Positions 19,124 to 28,333 are shown, counted from the stretch's first letter. The stretch: DNA of 64,000 nt from Niabella agricola (GCF_021538615.1 NZ_JAJHIZ010000003.1:4154001-4218000), one strand, 5' to 3'. Made by a program: numbers and translations. The notes: generated by a model not told the origin, from the letters alone.

Positions 19124-19512
19124 AATTGATTCTTTTAAATACCGGTTAGTTTAGGGTGCCTCTTTCTATAATAACAAAATGAATGCCTGAATCAGAAAAT
19201 GCGCTACAATTTAAATTGTCTGAGGTCTGCACTTTAATACATCACAATGCTTGTTCAGAAAGAATGGCTGCCATCAAATTATTTGAAAATTAAGACGTTT
19301 GATGCCTCCGTTCCGTTGCAAATGAAAACAAAGTTTTGTTTACGGATTGTTAATCTGGCAGGAGACCGTTGTTGTACATAGTAGTTTTCAGCACTGTAGT
19401 TAGTAACATATCCGCCCTGCATATACACCCCCGGATAGGGCACAAGAAACGTTATAAACAGCCCCCTCCCGGAACCAGCAATAAAACGTATTCAAAAAAA
19501 AATCAGAACGGG
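19124..19512. other. Intergenic region upstream of ompA-like and threonine genes
   Basis: This divergent, AT-rich region should contain the promoter of the OmpA gene on the minus strand. I see no coding gene, no strong hairpin and no repeat of the families found elsewhere in the window. Confidence 0.5.
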
Positions 19513-19544
19513 TTGTATTGTTTTAATAATTCTTCCTTATCTTG
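19513..19544 (+). promoter_or_regulatory. Candidate promoter of the threonine operon
   Basis: A -7-like element TATCTTG at 19538-19544 is preceded by TTG triplets at 19513-19515 and 19518-19520, spaced 22 and 17 bases away. The predicted start near 19551 would place the transcript start just before the leader peptide ATG at 19562, which supports it. The match to TAnnTTTG is imperfect. Confidence 0.4.
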
Positions 19545-19561
19545 CGGTGGTATCTAACAAA

Positions 19562-19645
19562 ATGCAGTACAATTTTCAAAATATTCAATCTGCTGTAAGT
19601 TTCGGCCACGGAACTACCACCACCATTATTACCACAACCCCTTGA
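19562..19645 (+). CDS. Threonine operon leader peptide
   Basis: This 27-codon frame, too short for normal gene calling, starts MQYNFQNIQSAVSFGHG and ends in GTTTTIITTTP. Seven of the last ten residues are Thr and two are Ile, the amino acids made from this pathway. It lies 89 bases before thrA and its stop is inside a hairpin. This is the architecture of ribosome-mediated attenuation known from the enterobacterial thr operon: the ribosome stalls on Thr/Ile codons when the charged tRNAs are scarce and changes leader folding. The function here is inferred from composition and position. Confidence 0.85.
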   Translation: MQYNFQNIQSAVSFGHGTTTTIITTTP

Positions 19646-19690
19646 GGGTTGTACGCTGCTATATCATCCATCGGGCATGTTGCCGTTTTT
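19634..19690 (+). promoter_or_regulatory. Probable threonine attenuator (leader hairpin and terminator)
   Basis: Two hairpins follow the Thr codons. The first has a perfect 7-bp stem ACAACCC (19634-19640) / GGGTTGT (19646-19652) with the leader stop codon in its loop. The second, CGGGCA (19672-19677) / TGCCG (19681-19685) with one bulged G, is followed at once by five T residues, like an intrinsic terminator. A stalled ribosome would cover the first arm of hairpin one. The alternative antiterminator pairing is not obvious by eye. Confidence 0.6.
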
Positions 19691-19734
19691 CTTCCGGGTT
19701 TTATCCTTATTTCTTTTATTACTAAATCGAATTC

Positions 19735-22191
19735 ATGCAGGTCTTTAAGTTTGGGGGCTCTTCTGTAGCCAATGCTGAAAATATAAAAAAAGTTGCGGCC
19801 ATTGTTGATGCTGCCGCAAAGAAAAATTCCATTGTTGTTGTTGTTTCTGCCTTGGGCGGTATTACGGATTTGCTTTTAATGGCCGGTAAAGAAGCCGCCG
19901 AAGGCAATGAAGATTTTCGGTCAAAAGTGGCCGCCATTGAGCAGCGGCATTTTGAAACCATCAAAGAGTTGATCCCGATTGCCTCTCAAAGCTCTTTATT
20001 GAGCCTGGTAAAGAAAACGATGAATGAAATAGAGGAGGTTTGTAACGGTATTTTTTTATTGAGAGAAATTACACCCAAGAACCAGGACCGGCTGGCTGCC
20101 TACGGCGAATGGCTGTCTTCGCAGATCATTGCAGATGCATTTAAGCACCTGGGATTGTTTGTGCAATGGAAAGATGCGCGCCAGTTCATCTTTACGAACA
20201 GCGATTATACGCATGCGGAAGTATATCTGGAAGTAACGGAAAAGGAAATAAAGAAATACTTCAAAGAAAATAAAAGCAATGTATTCGTAATCCCCGGGTT
20301 TATTGGCGTGGATGAGCAGGGGGTAACGACCACATTGGGCAGGGGAGGATCGGATTATACGGCTGCGTTGATTGCCGCGGCCATCGATGCGGAATCGCTC
20401 CAGGTATGGAAGGATGTAAACGGGATGATGACGGCCGACCCGCGCCTGGCGGCGAATGCAAAGGTGATTGATCATATCTCTTACAGCGAGGCGATGGAGC
20501 TTTCGCATTTTGGCGCCAAGGTGCTGTATCCTCCAACCATACAACCGGTAATGAGTAAGAACATACCGCTGTATATAAAAAATACGTTTGCTCCGGAAAT
20601 GCCCGGTACCGTTGTAGGTGGAAAGATAAAAGACACCAAGGTGGTACGGGAGCATATCGTAAGCGGTATTTCCAGTGTAAATAATATTGCATTGCTGAGC
20701 CTGGAAGGCAGCGGTATGATCGGTATCCCGGGCTTCTCCAAACGCTTGTTTGAAGCCCTGAGTAAAGAGCGGATCAATGTGGTATTGATCACTCAAAGTT
20801 CTTCCGAGCATTCTATCTGCGTGGCCATCGATCAGAAATACCTGCCGGCTGCAAGAAAAGTGGTCGACAAAACCTTTGCTGATGAAATTGCACTCAATAA
20901 AGTGGAGCCGCTAAAGGCAGAGACTCACCTTTCGATTGTTGCCCTGGTGGGCGAAAATATGAAAAGCCTTCCCGGTGTCAGCGGCCGAATGTTTGGCGCA
21001 TTGGGCCGCAACGGGATCAATATCCGCGCAATCGCCCAGGGCTCATCAGAAAAGAACATCAGCACGGTCATTGCTACTGATGATGTGCGCAAAGCCATCA
21101 ACGTATTGCACGAAGAGTTTTTTGAAACCATTCAGAAGCAGCTCAACCTGTTTATTGTAGGCTTGGGAAATGTAGGTGCCAAGCTGATGGAACAATTAAA
21201 ACAACAACATGCCTTCCTTATCCAGCATCTGAAATTGAATGTAAGCGTGGTGGGAATCAGTAACAGCCGCAAAATGATCTTTAAGGAACGGGGCATTTCC
21301 CTCAGTGGCTGGAAGGAATCCCTGGCCGGTGGCGAGCCCGCATCCATCACCGAATTTGCAAATGAAGTGATTAAGCGAAATATGCGGAACTCTATTTTCG
21401 TGGATGTTACGGCGAATAAAGAAGTAGCCAAAGTATATGATAAAATGCTGCAGAAGAGTATCTCCGTCGTAGCTTGTAACAAAATTGCAGCAGCTTCCCC
21501 GTTTTCAGAATATAAGAAATTGAAGGAACTGGCGCATGTATTCAATGCCAAATTTTTGTTTGAAACCAATGTGGGGGCCGCGCTTCCGGTAATTGGCACC
21601 CTGAACGATTTGCGGCGCAGCGGGGATGAGATCAAACGCATTGAAGCCGTGCTGAGTGGTACCCTGAACTTTGTGTTTAATCATTACGACGGATCACGCC
21701 CCTTTGCAGCGGTGGTAAAACAAGCCCAGGAGGAGGGATATACCGAACCCGATCCCCGGCTGGACCTGAGTGGCACCGATGTGATGCGCAAGATCCTCAT
21801 CCTTGCCCGGGAAGCTGGTTATGAAATGGAAATGGAGGATATTATCAACCATTCCTTTATGCCGGCATCCTGTATGGAAGGATCTGTGGATGCCTTTTAC
21901 AAAGCAATGGAAAAAGAAGAAGCACATTTTAAGAGCTTGCTGAGCGCCGCACAGGCCGCAAACAGCAAACTGAAATTTGTGGCCACTTTTAACGAAGGCA
22001 AGGCCTCCGTAGGCCTGCAGCATATAAAGCCCGAAAATGATCTCTATCATTTATACGGAAAAGACAATGTGGTGCTGTTTTATACCGCCCGTTACCCAGA
22101 GCAACCCCTTGTTGTAAAGGGGGCCGGTGCCGGTGCAGATGTAACGGCCAGCGGGGTATTTGCCGATATTATGCGTGCGGTAAATGAATAA
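19735..22191 (+). CDS. thrA: Bifunctional aspartate kinase / homoserine dehydrogenase
   Basis: The 818-residue fusion catalyses the first and third steps of threonine and methionine synthesis from aspartate. The kinase domain (about 1-290) opens with VFKFGGSSVANAENI and carries TTLGRGGSDYTAAL. Two ACT regulatory domains (about 310-460; VVLITQSSSEHSICVA and NIRAIAQGSSEKNIS) suggest feedback by threonine. The homoserine dehydrogenase domain (about 465-815) has the NAD(P)-binding FIVGLGNVGAKL and later EAVLSGTLNFVFN. It is the first gene of thrA-thrB-thrC and is probably controlled by the upstream leader. Confidence 0.96.
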   Translation: MQVFKFGGSSVANAENIKKVAAIVDAAAKKNSIVVVVSALGGITDLLLMAGKEAAEGNEDFRSKVAAIEQRHFETIKELIPIASQSSLLSLVKKTMNEIEEVCNGIFLLREITPKNQDRLAAYGEWLSSQIIADAFKHLGLFVQWKDARQFIFTNSDYTHAEVYLEVTEKEIKKYFKENKSNVFVIPGFIGVDEQGVTTTLGRGGSDYTAALIAAAIDAESLQVWKDVNGMMTADPRLAANAKVIDHISYSEAMELSHFGAKVLYPPTIQPVMSKNIPLYIKNTFAPEMPGTVVGGKIKDTKVVREHIVSGISSVNNIALLSLEGSGMIGIPGFSKRLFEALSKERINVVLITQSSSEHSICVAIDQKYLPAARKVVDKTFADEIALNKVEPLKAETHLSIVALVGENMKSLPGVSGRMFGALGRNGINIRAIAQGSSEKNISTVIATDDVRKAINVLHEEFFETIQKQLNLFIVGLGNVGAKLMEQLKQQHAFLIQHLKLNVSVVGISNSRKMIFKERGISLSGWKESLAGGEPASITEFANEVIKRNMRNSIFVDVTANKEVAKVYDKMLQKSISVVACNKIAAASPFSEYKKLKELAHVFNAKFLFETNVGAALPVIGTLNDLRRSGDEIKRIEAVLSGTLNFVFNHYDGSRPFAAVVKQAQEEGYTEPDPRLDLSGTDVMRKILILAREAGYEMEMEDIINHSFMPASCMEGSVDAFYKAMEKEEAHFKSLLSAAQAANSKLKFVATFNEGKASVGLQHIKPENDLYHLYGKDNVVLFYTARYPEQPLVVKGAGAGADVTASGVFADIMRAVNE

Positions 22192-22247
22192 AGAACGCTA
22201 CGCATAGGGATCCCGTCCCATTCACTATTGACCATTCACTTTTCACA

Positions 22248-23174
22248 ATGAAACAAGTAACAATAAAATCGCCGGGCACTGTAGCCAACCTGGTTTGCGG
22301 GTTTGATATCTTAGGGCTTGCCTTAAACGACCCGTATGATATCATGGAATTCCGGCTGCTCAACGAGCCGCGCGTGAGTATACACAATAAAGATCATTTT
22401 GGTTTACCTACCGAACCGGAACAGAATGTAGCGGGAGTGGTATTGCTGGCGGCTATTGAAAAGGCCGGAGGCAATATTGGGTTTGAGGTAACCATTGAAA
22501 AGCGGATCAAACCAGGCAGCGGATTGGGGTCCAGTGCCGCCAGTGCTGCCGGTGCCGCAGTAGGCGCCAATCTGCTGCTCGATAACCGCTTTAATACGGA
22601 AGAACTGGTGCAGCTGGCGATGATCGGCGAAAAGCTGGCCAGCGGGGTAAAACATGCGGATAATATTACCCCTTGTATATTAGGGGGCATCACGCTGATC
22701 CGTTCCATTCATCCGATGGATATTGTACCGCTGGCAGCACCGGAATTATTTGTAACGGTGGTGCATCCCCAGATAGAAGTGCGCACAGCCGATGCCCGGC
22801 AGATCCTGAAACAAAAAGTGCTGTTGAAGGATGCCATTAAACAATGGGGAAATATTGCCGGACTGGTAGCGGGTTTTATGCGGAATGATAAGGCACTCAT
22901 CAGCCGGTCGCTGGAGGATGTGATCATTGAGCCGGTAAGAAGTATTCTTATTCCTGGGTTTGATGAGGTAAAACACCAGTGTAAAGAAGCTGGAGCCCTG
23001 GGCGGGGGTATTTCCGGCTCGGGTCCATCGATCTTTATGCTCAGTGAAACCGAGACGGTGGCACAGGATGTCGCCGGTATTATGAAAGCCATTTATTCAG
23101 GGATCGGTATTGATCATTATGTGTACGTAACTACGATTAATAAGAGGGGTGTGGAAGTAGTGAATAGGGAATAG
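22248..23174 (+). CDS. thrB: Homoserine kinase
   Basis: This 308-residue GHMP-family kinase phosphorylates homoserine for threonine synthesis. The ATP-binding loop PGSGLGSSAAS is at residues 89-99, and the C-terminal GGGISGSGPSIFML matches the conserved third GHMP motif. The length is typical. It starts 56 bases after thrA and precedes thrC, so it is the middle gene of the operon. An N-terminal TVANLVCGFDILGLAL corresponds to the substrate-binding first motif. Confidence 0.95.
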   Translation: MKQVTIKSPGTVANLVCGFDILGLALNDPYDIMEFRLLNEPRVSIHNKDHFGLPTEPEQNVAGVVLLAAIEKAGGNIGFEVTIEKRIKPGSGLGSSAASAAGAAVGANLLLDNRFNTEELVQLAMIGEKLASGVKHADNITPCILGGITLIRSIHPMDIVPLAAPELFVTVVHPQIEVRTADARQILKQKVLLKDAIKQWGNIAGLVAGFMRNDKALISRSLEDVIIEPVRSILIPGFDEVKHQCKEAGALGGGISGSGPSIFMLSETETVAQDVAGIMKAIYSGIGIDHYVYVTTINKRGVEVVNRE

Positions 23175-23242
23175 GAGTGGTCAATGGGGAGCAGGTGCTG
23201 AACAGTAACCTTATTCCGGATCTGTCAGAGCGGAACGTTTAA

Positions 23243-23270
23243 CATCTAATATCTAGCATCTAATATCTAA
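23243..23270. repeat. Two tandem 14-bp units in the thrB-thrC spacer
   Basis: The unit CATCTAATATCTAG occurs at 23243-23256 and again, with one change, at 23257-23270, followed by a third degenerate piece. It occupies the spacer between thrB and thrC and has no clear function. Confidence 0.6.
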
Positions 23271-23283
23271 CGTCTAAAATCGC

Positions 23284-24582
23284 ATGCAATACTATAGTTT
23301 AAACCGCCGGTCGCCGAACGTAAGTTTTAAAGAGGCCGCCGTTATGGGCCAGGCTCCGGATAAGGGACTGTATTTTCCCGAAAGCCTGCCACAGGTGGAA
23401 CCGGATCTGATCCATTATATTGAAACGCTTCCCGAGGCAGAAATCGCATTCCGCGTAATCCGTCCTTATGTGGGGGCTGCCATTCCTGAAGAGATCTTGT
23501 TTGATATTGTATCTCAAACGGTAAATTTTCCGTTCCCCCTGCAACCGGTAACGGATACCATTGCCTCACTGGAATTGTTTCACGGGCCTACACTGGCGTT
23601 TAAGGATGTAGGTGCCCGCTTTATGAGCCGCTGCCTGGAATATTTCCTGAAAGATCAGCGAAAAGAAGTGACCGTGCTGGTGGCTACTTCCGGAGATACC
23701 GGTGGGGCCGTAGCCAGTGGCTTTTACGGTGTGGAAGGTGTAAACGTGGTGATCCTTTATCCCAAAGGGCGCGTAAGCCCGGTGCAGGAGCAGCAGCTGA
23801 CCGCCATGGGAAAGAATATTACGGCGCTTGAGGTAGCCGGCAGTTTCGACGATTGCCAGCGGATGGTGAAACAGGCATTTACCGATGCCGATATACATGC
23901 CAGGCGTTTTCTTACATCGGCCAATTCCATCAATGTAGCCCGCTGGCTGCCCCAGCAGTTTTATTATTTCTTTGCCTATAAACAATGGAAGGAAAAAGCC
24001 ATTGTCCCGGTTGTAGTGGTGCCCAGCGGTAATTTCGGAAATATCTGTGCCGGGCTGCTGGCCAGGGCAACGGGTTTGCCCCTGGGGCATTTTATTGCCG
24101 CCTGTAATGCCAATGATGTAGTACCCTCCTTTTTGCAAACGGAACACTGGCAACCCCAAAAGGCGGTGGCCACCCTTTCCAACGCTATGGATGTGGGCGA
24201 TCCCAGCAATTTTGTTCGTATTCTGGAATTGTTTGATCAGCAGTTCCTGAAACTGAAGGAACATCTTTCTGCAGTAAGCATCTCCGATGCGGATACGATT
24301 GCCACCATCAGCAGGGTATATCGGGAAACCAGTTACACCCTGGACCCTCATGGCGCGGTAGCATATAAAGCCCTGGAAGATTACCAGCAGGCCCACCCCG
24401 GAAGCCGGGGGCTGATCCTTGAAACAGCACATCCGGTCAAATTCCCGGATGCTGTAAAAAAAGCCACCGGTACTGAAGTTGAGATTCCCGCATCATTGCT
24501 GGAGCTCATGCTGCAGCCTAAGCATACGGTGGAGATGCCGCCAGACTATGCGGCCTTCAAAGAATACCTGATGCACCGCTAG
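23284..24582 (+). CDS. thrC: Threonine synthase
   Basis: This 432-residue PLP enzyme converts O-phosphohomoserine to threonine. The Schiff-base lysine is Lys107 in HGPTLAFKDVGARF. The phosphate-binding VATSGDTGGAVASG and VPSGNFGNICAG motifs are intact. Length and motif order fit the bacterial enzyme class. It closes the thr operon, 109 bases after thrB. Its last 26 bases overlap the end of the convergent TPR lipoprotein gene, so the two transcripts share antisense ends. Confidence 0.96.
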   Translation: MQYYSLNRRSPNVSFKEAAVMGQAPDKGLYFPESLPQVEPDLIHYIETLPEAEIAFRVIRPYVGAAIPEEILFDIVSQTVNFPFPLQPVTDTIASLELFHGPTLAFKDVGARFMSRCLEYFLKDQRKEVTVLVATSGDTGGAVASGFYGVEGVNVVILYPKGRVSPVQEQQLTAMGKNITALEVAGSFDDCQRMVKQAFTDADIHARRFLTSANSINVARWLPQQFYYFFAYKQWKEKAIVPVVVVPSGNFGNICAGLLARATGLPLGHFIAACNANDVVPSFLQTEHWQPQKAVATLSNAMDVGDPSNFVRILELFDQQFLKLKEHLSAVSISDADTIATISRVYRETSYTLDPHGAVAYKALEDYQQAHPGSRGLILETAHPVKFPDAVKKATGTEVEIPASLLELMLQPKHTVEMPPDYAAFKEYLMHR

Positions 24583-26275
24583 TCATTGCAGTGGCGGATG
24601 TTGTTTGTGATTGTTTCAGGTAGGTCTTTATCCGCGCTATTTCCGGCCGGGGCGACCGGCCGTTATCTGTGATGGTCAGCAGTTGTTGAAAATAAGCATG
24701 CGCTTTTTCAGTCTTTCCGCATTTCAGGGCCGCCTGTCCGGCTCCGTAAAGCGCATTAAACCGGTTGGGGTGTGTAAGCAGGTCGGCCTCATAGGCTGCC
24801 AGCGCGGCTTCCGGCCGGTTCATTTCCAGGAGCAGATCGCCCAGTAATTCACGGGCCGGCAGCACTTCTCCGGGTGTTACCGGGTGTTTCCCCGTTTTGT
24901 CTTCCATGTCTGCAGCAAGTTGCATCAACGCCAGCGCTGCCTCGCTTTTTCCTTCCTTTAAGGTGATCCACGCTTCAGCGGCTTTTGCCTGGATGGCCAC
25001 CTGGTTGGACGCATACGTATCTTTTTGTGAGATGAGCCGGGCCTGCAGCCGGTTCAGGATATTCAGCTCCTCCCGGGCATTAATAGTTTGCCCTGTATGT
25101 GCGCTGCCAAGCGCGCGGGCAAAATGGACGATCGCCGCCTGCCAGGGGAAATCGCCCCAGGGAATGGTTGCGGATGCCGGTTTTAATGTGGCGGCAGCTT
25201 TCCATTGCCGGTTCTCAAGCACATAACGGGCCGGCATGGCCGCAAATGCATAAGCTACCTTAAAATTTGATGGCTCAACCTTTGTTATCTGCCTGACGTA
25301 TTCGAGTTGCTTTGCAGCTGAATCATTCTGTCCTTTCTGCAGGTATCCATAAATAAGATAATCCAGCCCGTGTAGCTCCTCATCCCAATGTCCTTTTAAA
25401 CCGATGGCATCGGCATAGCAAACAGCAGAGGCTACCGATGCAAGATTGGCCCGGATCATTTCATCCCATAAACCCAACCGGGTAAAGATATGCGAAGGCA
25501 TATGAAGCGCATGGGCAGAGGAAGGAGCGATCGATGCATATTTCCGGGCGGCTGCCAGTCCCCGTTGTGCCAGTTGCGGGTAATCGTAAGTATGGATCAG
25601 GTAATGCACAATGCCCGGGTGTTCCGGCTGCCCGGGATAAAGGGCCTCCAGGATCTGGCCCGCTTTCAGTTGCCGGCGAAACGATTTGTCGGTGGGGTCC
25701 GCTGCTGCATTAAGTGCAAGAGCATAAAAAATAGTTGATTCCCGGTCACGGGGATAACGGTCTGCAAGTGCTTTCATTGCTGTTTCAAAGCGCTGTGCGC
25801 GGATGCGGTGGCCGGTGGTTTCCCATTCGTCATAATAAGCGCCGATGGCTGCGATATAATCTTTTTCCCTGCCGGAGGCTGTAAGTGATCGGGCAAAAGC
25901 AATGGCCCTGGCACCTTTTTTTAAGTCGTCCGGGGTTGGCGGCGCCCATAACGGATGAAAGTTCGACATGGCAATGCCCCAATAGCCCATGGCACACCCG
26001 GGCTCTTTATCAATAATACCGGCAAATACCTTCTCTGCTTCATCGTATTCAAACGAATGCAGCAATTTAATACCAAGGTTGAAATCATCTTGTACAGAGT
26101 GGCAGCTGGTTTCAAATGTGGCGATCCCCAGTTGCATGCCGGGTGGGCCGCAGGAAACGAGCGCGCCTCTTTTTAACTCCAGTAACCGGATCTGTGCAGG
26201 CGTTGGTGGCGCTTGCGTTTGTTTACAGCCCAAAAACAAACAGCATACCAGGATGCAGGCAAGGCTTATGTTCAT
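24557..26275 (-). CDS. TPR-repeat lipoprotein
   Basis: A lipoprotein signal (MNISLACILVCCLFLGC) is followed by a mostly helical 550-residue body. Recognisable tetratricopeptide text includes LGIKLLHSFEYDEAEKVFAG near 65-85 and, near the C-terminus, RPEAALAAYEADLLTHPNRF and KTEKAHAYFQQLL. The middle (about 150-380) is less regular and contains HMPSHIFTRLGLW. The domain order resembles exported TPR proteins of unknown role found in Bacteroidota and Proteobacteria. The C-terminal codons overlap thrC by 26 bases on the opposite strand. Confidence 0.8.
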   Translation of the reverse strand: MNISLACILVCCLFLGCKQTQAPPTPAQIRLLELKRGALVSCGPPGMQLGIATFETSCHSVQDDFNLGIKLLHSFEYDEAEKVFAGIIDKEPGCAMGYWGIAMSNFHPLWAPPTPDDLKKGARAIAFARSLTASGREKDYIAAIGAYYDEWETTGHRIRAQRFETAMKALADRYPRDRESTIFYALALNAAADPTDKSFRRQLKAGQILEALYPGQPEHPGIVHYLIHTYDYPQLAQRGLAAARKYASIAPSSAHALHMPSHIFTRLGLWDEMIRANLASVASAVCYADAIGLKGHWDEELHGLDYLIYGYLQKGQNDSAAKQLEYVRQITKVEPSNFKVAYAFAAMPARYVLENRQWKAAATLKPASATIPWGDFPWQAAIVHFARALGSAHTGQTINAREELNILNRLQARLISQKDTYASNQVAIQAKAAEAWITLKEGKSEAALALMQLAADMEDKTGKHPVTPGEVLPARELLGDLLLEMNRPEAALAAYEADLLTHPNRFNALYGAGQAALKCGKTEKAHAYFQQLLTITDNGRSPRPEIARIKTYLKQSQTTSATAMTSGASGIL

Positions 26276-26430
26276 AACAGGGGGTTTAACGGATTGTGTG
26301 GCCCATCTTCACCAGTCGGATCATTTTATGGCAGTCGGTTTGCAGCAGGTTCCTTTTGCAGCAGTGCCCTCATAAAGTTAAAATAATAATTCAGCAGATT
26401 CAAATTTTTAAAAAACAGTAATTTCGCAGG

Positions 26431-26994
26431 GTGCATGACATAGAACCCTATTACAACTGGCAGCATATTTACCTGAGTGAAGAAGACGAACGATCTCCTT
26501 TTTACGGGGTAGAGCATTCCCAGTTTGAATATAAGGATGCCGTTTATAACTATTATATTCATCCGCAGTGGGATTTTTTCGGAAGTCGTACCCTGTACCT
26601 GAAGGTACTGATGGCAGATTATGAAGAAGAATATGCCATTATAGAGCTGATCGGTGAATGGAATGATGCGGTAGAAAACGATATCATGACCCTGAAGCGG
26701 GATGTGCTGGAAGTATTTATGAATGAGGGAATTTTTAAATTCATCCTGATCGCCGAGAATGTGCTGAATTTTCATAGCGCCGACCGGGATTATTATGAGG
26801 AATTGCACGAAGAACTCAGCGATGCCGACGGATGGATCGTTTGTTTAAACATGCCTTCGCAAACCCAGTATGATTTTAAACAGGCCAAACTAAACCAGTT
26901 CATCGAACTCATGGACATTCATAACTGGAGAGTATATAAGCCGTATCATTTGTATAAAAAAATAAACGACCAGTTGGCGGCCCGGTTAACCTGA
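26431..26994 (+). CDS. Conserved protein of unknown function
   Basis: The 187-residue protein is acidic and soluble, with many Tyr, Glu and Asp: the start reads EPYYNWQHIYLSEEDERSPF and the middle FGSRTLYLKVLMADYEEEYAII. I recognise no family with certainty. The frame opens with GTG at 26431, after an in-frame stop, and a TAATTTCG -7-like element lies only 5 bases upstream. The transcript may therefore be nearly leaderless, or the start may differ. It ends in a TGATG overlap with pssA, which indicates translational coupling with phospholipid synthesis. Confidence 0.75.
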   Translation: MHDIEPYYNWQHIYLSEEDERSPFYGVEHSQFEYKDAVYNYYIHPQWDFFGSRTLYLKVLMADYEEEYAIIELIGEWNDAVENDIMTLKRDVLEVFMNEGIFKFILIAENVLNFHSADRDYYEELHEELSDADGWIVCLNMPSQTQYDFKQAKLNQFIELMDIHNWRVYKPYHLYKKINDQLAARLT

Positions 26995-27743
26995 TGCTTA
27001 TGAAACAGATTCCCAATTTATTTACGCTGTTAAACCTGGTATTTGGCTGCCTGGCTATAAAGGCGATCCTGCAGCCGGAGCCGTTTTTTTTTGCTGCCGG
27101 CGATACCGGCCCCACCACGGGAATGATCGTAGGCAGTTTTTTCCTGTTGCTGGCGGCTATTGTCGACTTTCTGGATGGTTTTGTTGCCCGGCTGTTTAAA
27201 GCTACTTCGGCAATGGGAGAGCAGTTGGATTCCCTGGCCGATGCCGTAAGCTTTGGAGTGGCGCCCGGCATGATCCTGTACCGGTTGCTGGAAACGGGCT
27301 GGTCCGGCCATGCAGACTTTAGCCAGTGGTGGCTGTTGCCGGCCTTTATTTTTCCCTGCGCCGCGGTTTGGCGGCTGGCCAAGTTCAACCTGGATAAAGA
27401 ACAACGCTATTATTTTAAAGGCATTCCTACACCGGCAGCCGGACTTACTGTGGCTTCATTACCGGTGGTTGCCTACTATGGAACGCCTGCGGTCAATACA
27501 CTGGTATTTAACCCCGTGACCGTATATGCCGTAATTCTGGTGGTGAGCGGTCTTATGGTAAGCAACCTGCCGATTATCAGCCTGAAGTTTAAGGCATATA
27601 CATTAAAAGCCAATACTGACAAGCTGTTGCTGGTATTGATCGCCGTTCTTTCGGCCCTCTTTTTTAAATGGATGGCGGTTCCGGTGGTATTTGTAGCCTA
27701 TGTTATTGTATCTTTGATTTTTAAGCCAAACCGAAGGGACTGA
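26994..27743 (+). CDS. pssA: CDP-diacylglycerol-serine O-phosphatidyltransferase
   Basis: This membrane enzyme makes phosphatidylserine, the precursor of phosphatidylethanolamine. The CDP-alcohol phosphatidyltransferase signature DG-x2-AR-x8-G-x3-D-x3-D is exact at about residues 61-83 (DGFVARLF to LDSLAD). About seven hydrophobic segments are visible over 249 residues, normal for the Gram-positive-like integral form. The start overlaps the stop of the preceding unknown gene by one base. A second ATG two codons later could also serve. Confidence 0.92.
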   Translation: MLMKQIPNLFTLLNLVFGCLAIKAILQPEPFFFAAGDTGPTTGMIVGSFFLLLAAIVDFLDGFVARLFKATSAMGEQLDSLADAVSFGVAPGMILYRLLETGWSGHADFSQWWLLPAFIFPCAAVWRLAKFNLDKEQRYYFKGIPTPAAGLTVASLPVVAYYGTPAVNTLVFNPVTVYAVILVVSGLMVSNLPIISLKFKAYTLKANTDKLLLVLIAVLSALFFKWMAVPVVFVAYVIVSLIFKPNRRD

Positions 27744-27842
27744 GTTCATGCCGGAAGGATATTACCAGGCGAGCACAAGACTCCGGGAGGTTTTTGGGGC
27801 AAGCATAATATATTTTACATACTAGAGCAATAAAGAAAACGT

Positions 27843-28088
27843 ATGAGTTATACAGTACAGGTGGTGATCATGCCGTTAAAAGAGTTATTAGATCCACAGG
27901 GTAAGGCCGTTCTGGGCGGATTGGAAAATCTGGGTCTCGGAGCCGTTACCGATGTTCGTGTTGGAAAAAACATCACCTTACAGGTGGATGCCGCTTCAAA
28001 AGAAGAGGCGCTGCGCATTGGAGAAGAAGCTGCTAAAAAACTGCTGGCCAACGCGGTTATGGAATACTTTGAGGTAACAGTGCTGTAA
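27843..28088 (+). CDS. purS: Phosphoribosylformylglycinamidine synthase subunit PurS
   Basis: The 81-residue protein matches the small PurS subunit of the three-part PurLQS complex, which makes formylglycinamidine ribonucleotide in purine synthesis. Typical features are the start YTVQVVIMPLKELLDPQGKA, GLENLG and the central DVRVGKNITLQVDA. PurS bridges PurQ and PurL. No purL or purQ is next to it, so the genes are dispersed. It follows pssA after 99 bases and probably has its own promoter. Confidence 0.92.
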   Translation: MSYTVQVVIMPLKELLDPQGKAVLGGLENLGLGAVTDVRVGKNITLQVDAASKEEALRIGEEAAKKLLANAVMEYFEVTVL

Positions 28089-28177
28089 CGGATCAGAATG
28101 CCGGCATCGGGCATCCGGAATCGGGATCCCGGAACCTGATACCCTTTCCATCTTGGATCTCTTATTTTATATTCCGC

Positions 28178-28319
28178 GTGGCTGTCTCAAAAGTCCGTCA
28201 TTTCGAGCATAACGTAGTGAAGCCGAGAAATCTAGTATATATAATCTCTTAACGATGAGATTTCTTTGTTCCGCTTCGCTTCAGTCGAAATGACGATCGC
28301 GGATTTTTGAGACAACCAC
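28178..28319. repeat. MITE-like inverted repeat, copy A
   Basis: This 142-bp element begins GTGGCTGTCTCAAAAGTCC and ends with the imperfect complement GGATTTTTGAGACAACCAC. Inside it are the paired motifs CGTCATTTCGA and TCGAAATGACG and GAGAAATCT / GAGATTTCT. The whole element can fold into one long hairpin and has no coding frame. Related copies lie at 38850-38982 and, more diverged, at 35993-36122. It ends 14 bases before rsmI. Confidence 0.8.
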
Positions 28320-28333
28320 TTTACAATTTCTGA

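Noticed and set aside
20056..20811. Long antisense frame within thrA
   Set aside because: It is antisense to the conserved kinase domain and its residue composition is not protein-like.
23566..24432. Long antisense frame within thrC
   Set aside because: It is the shadow of a well-supported gene. It has low-complexity His/Gly composition and no start signal.
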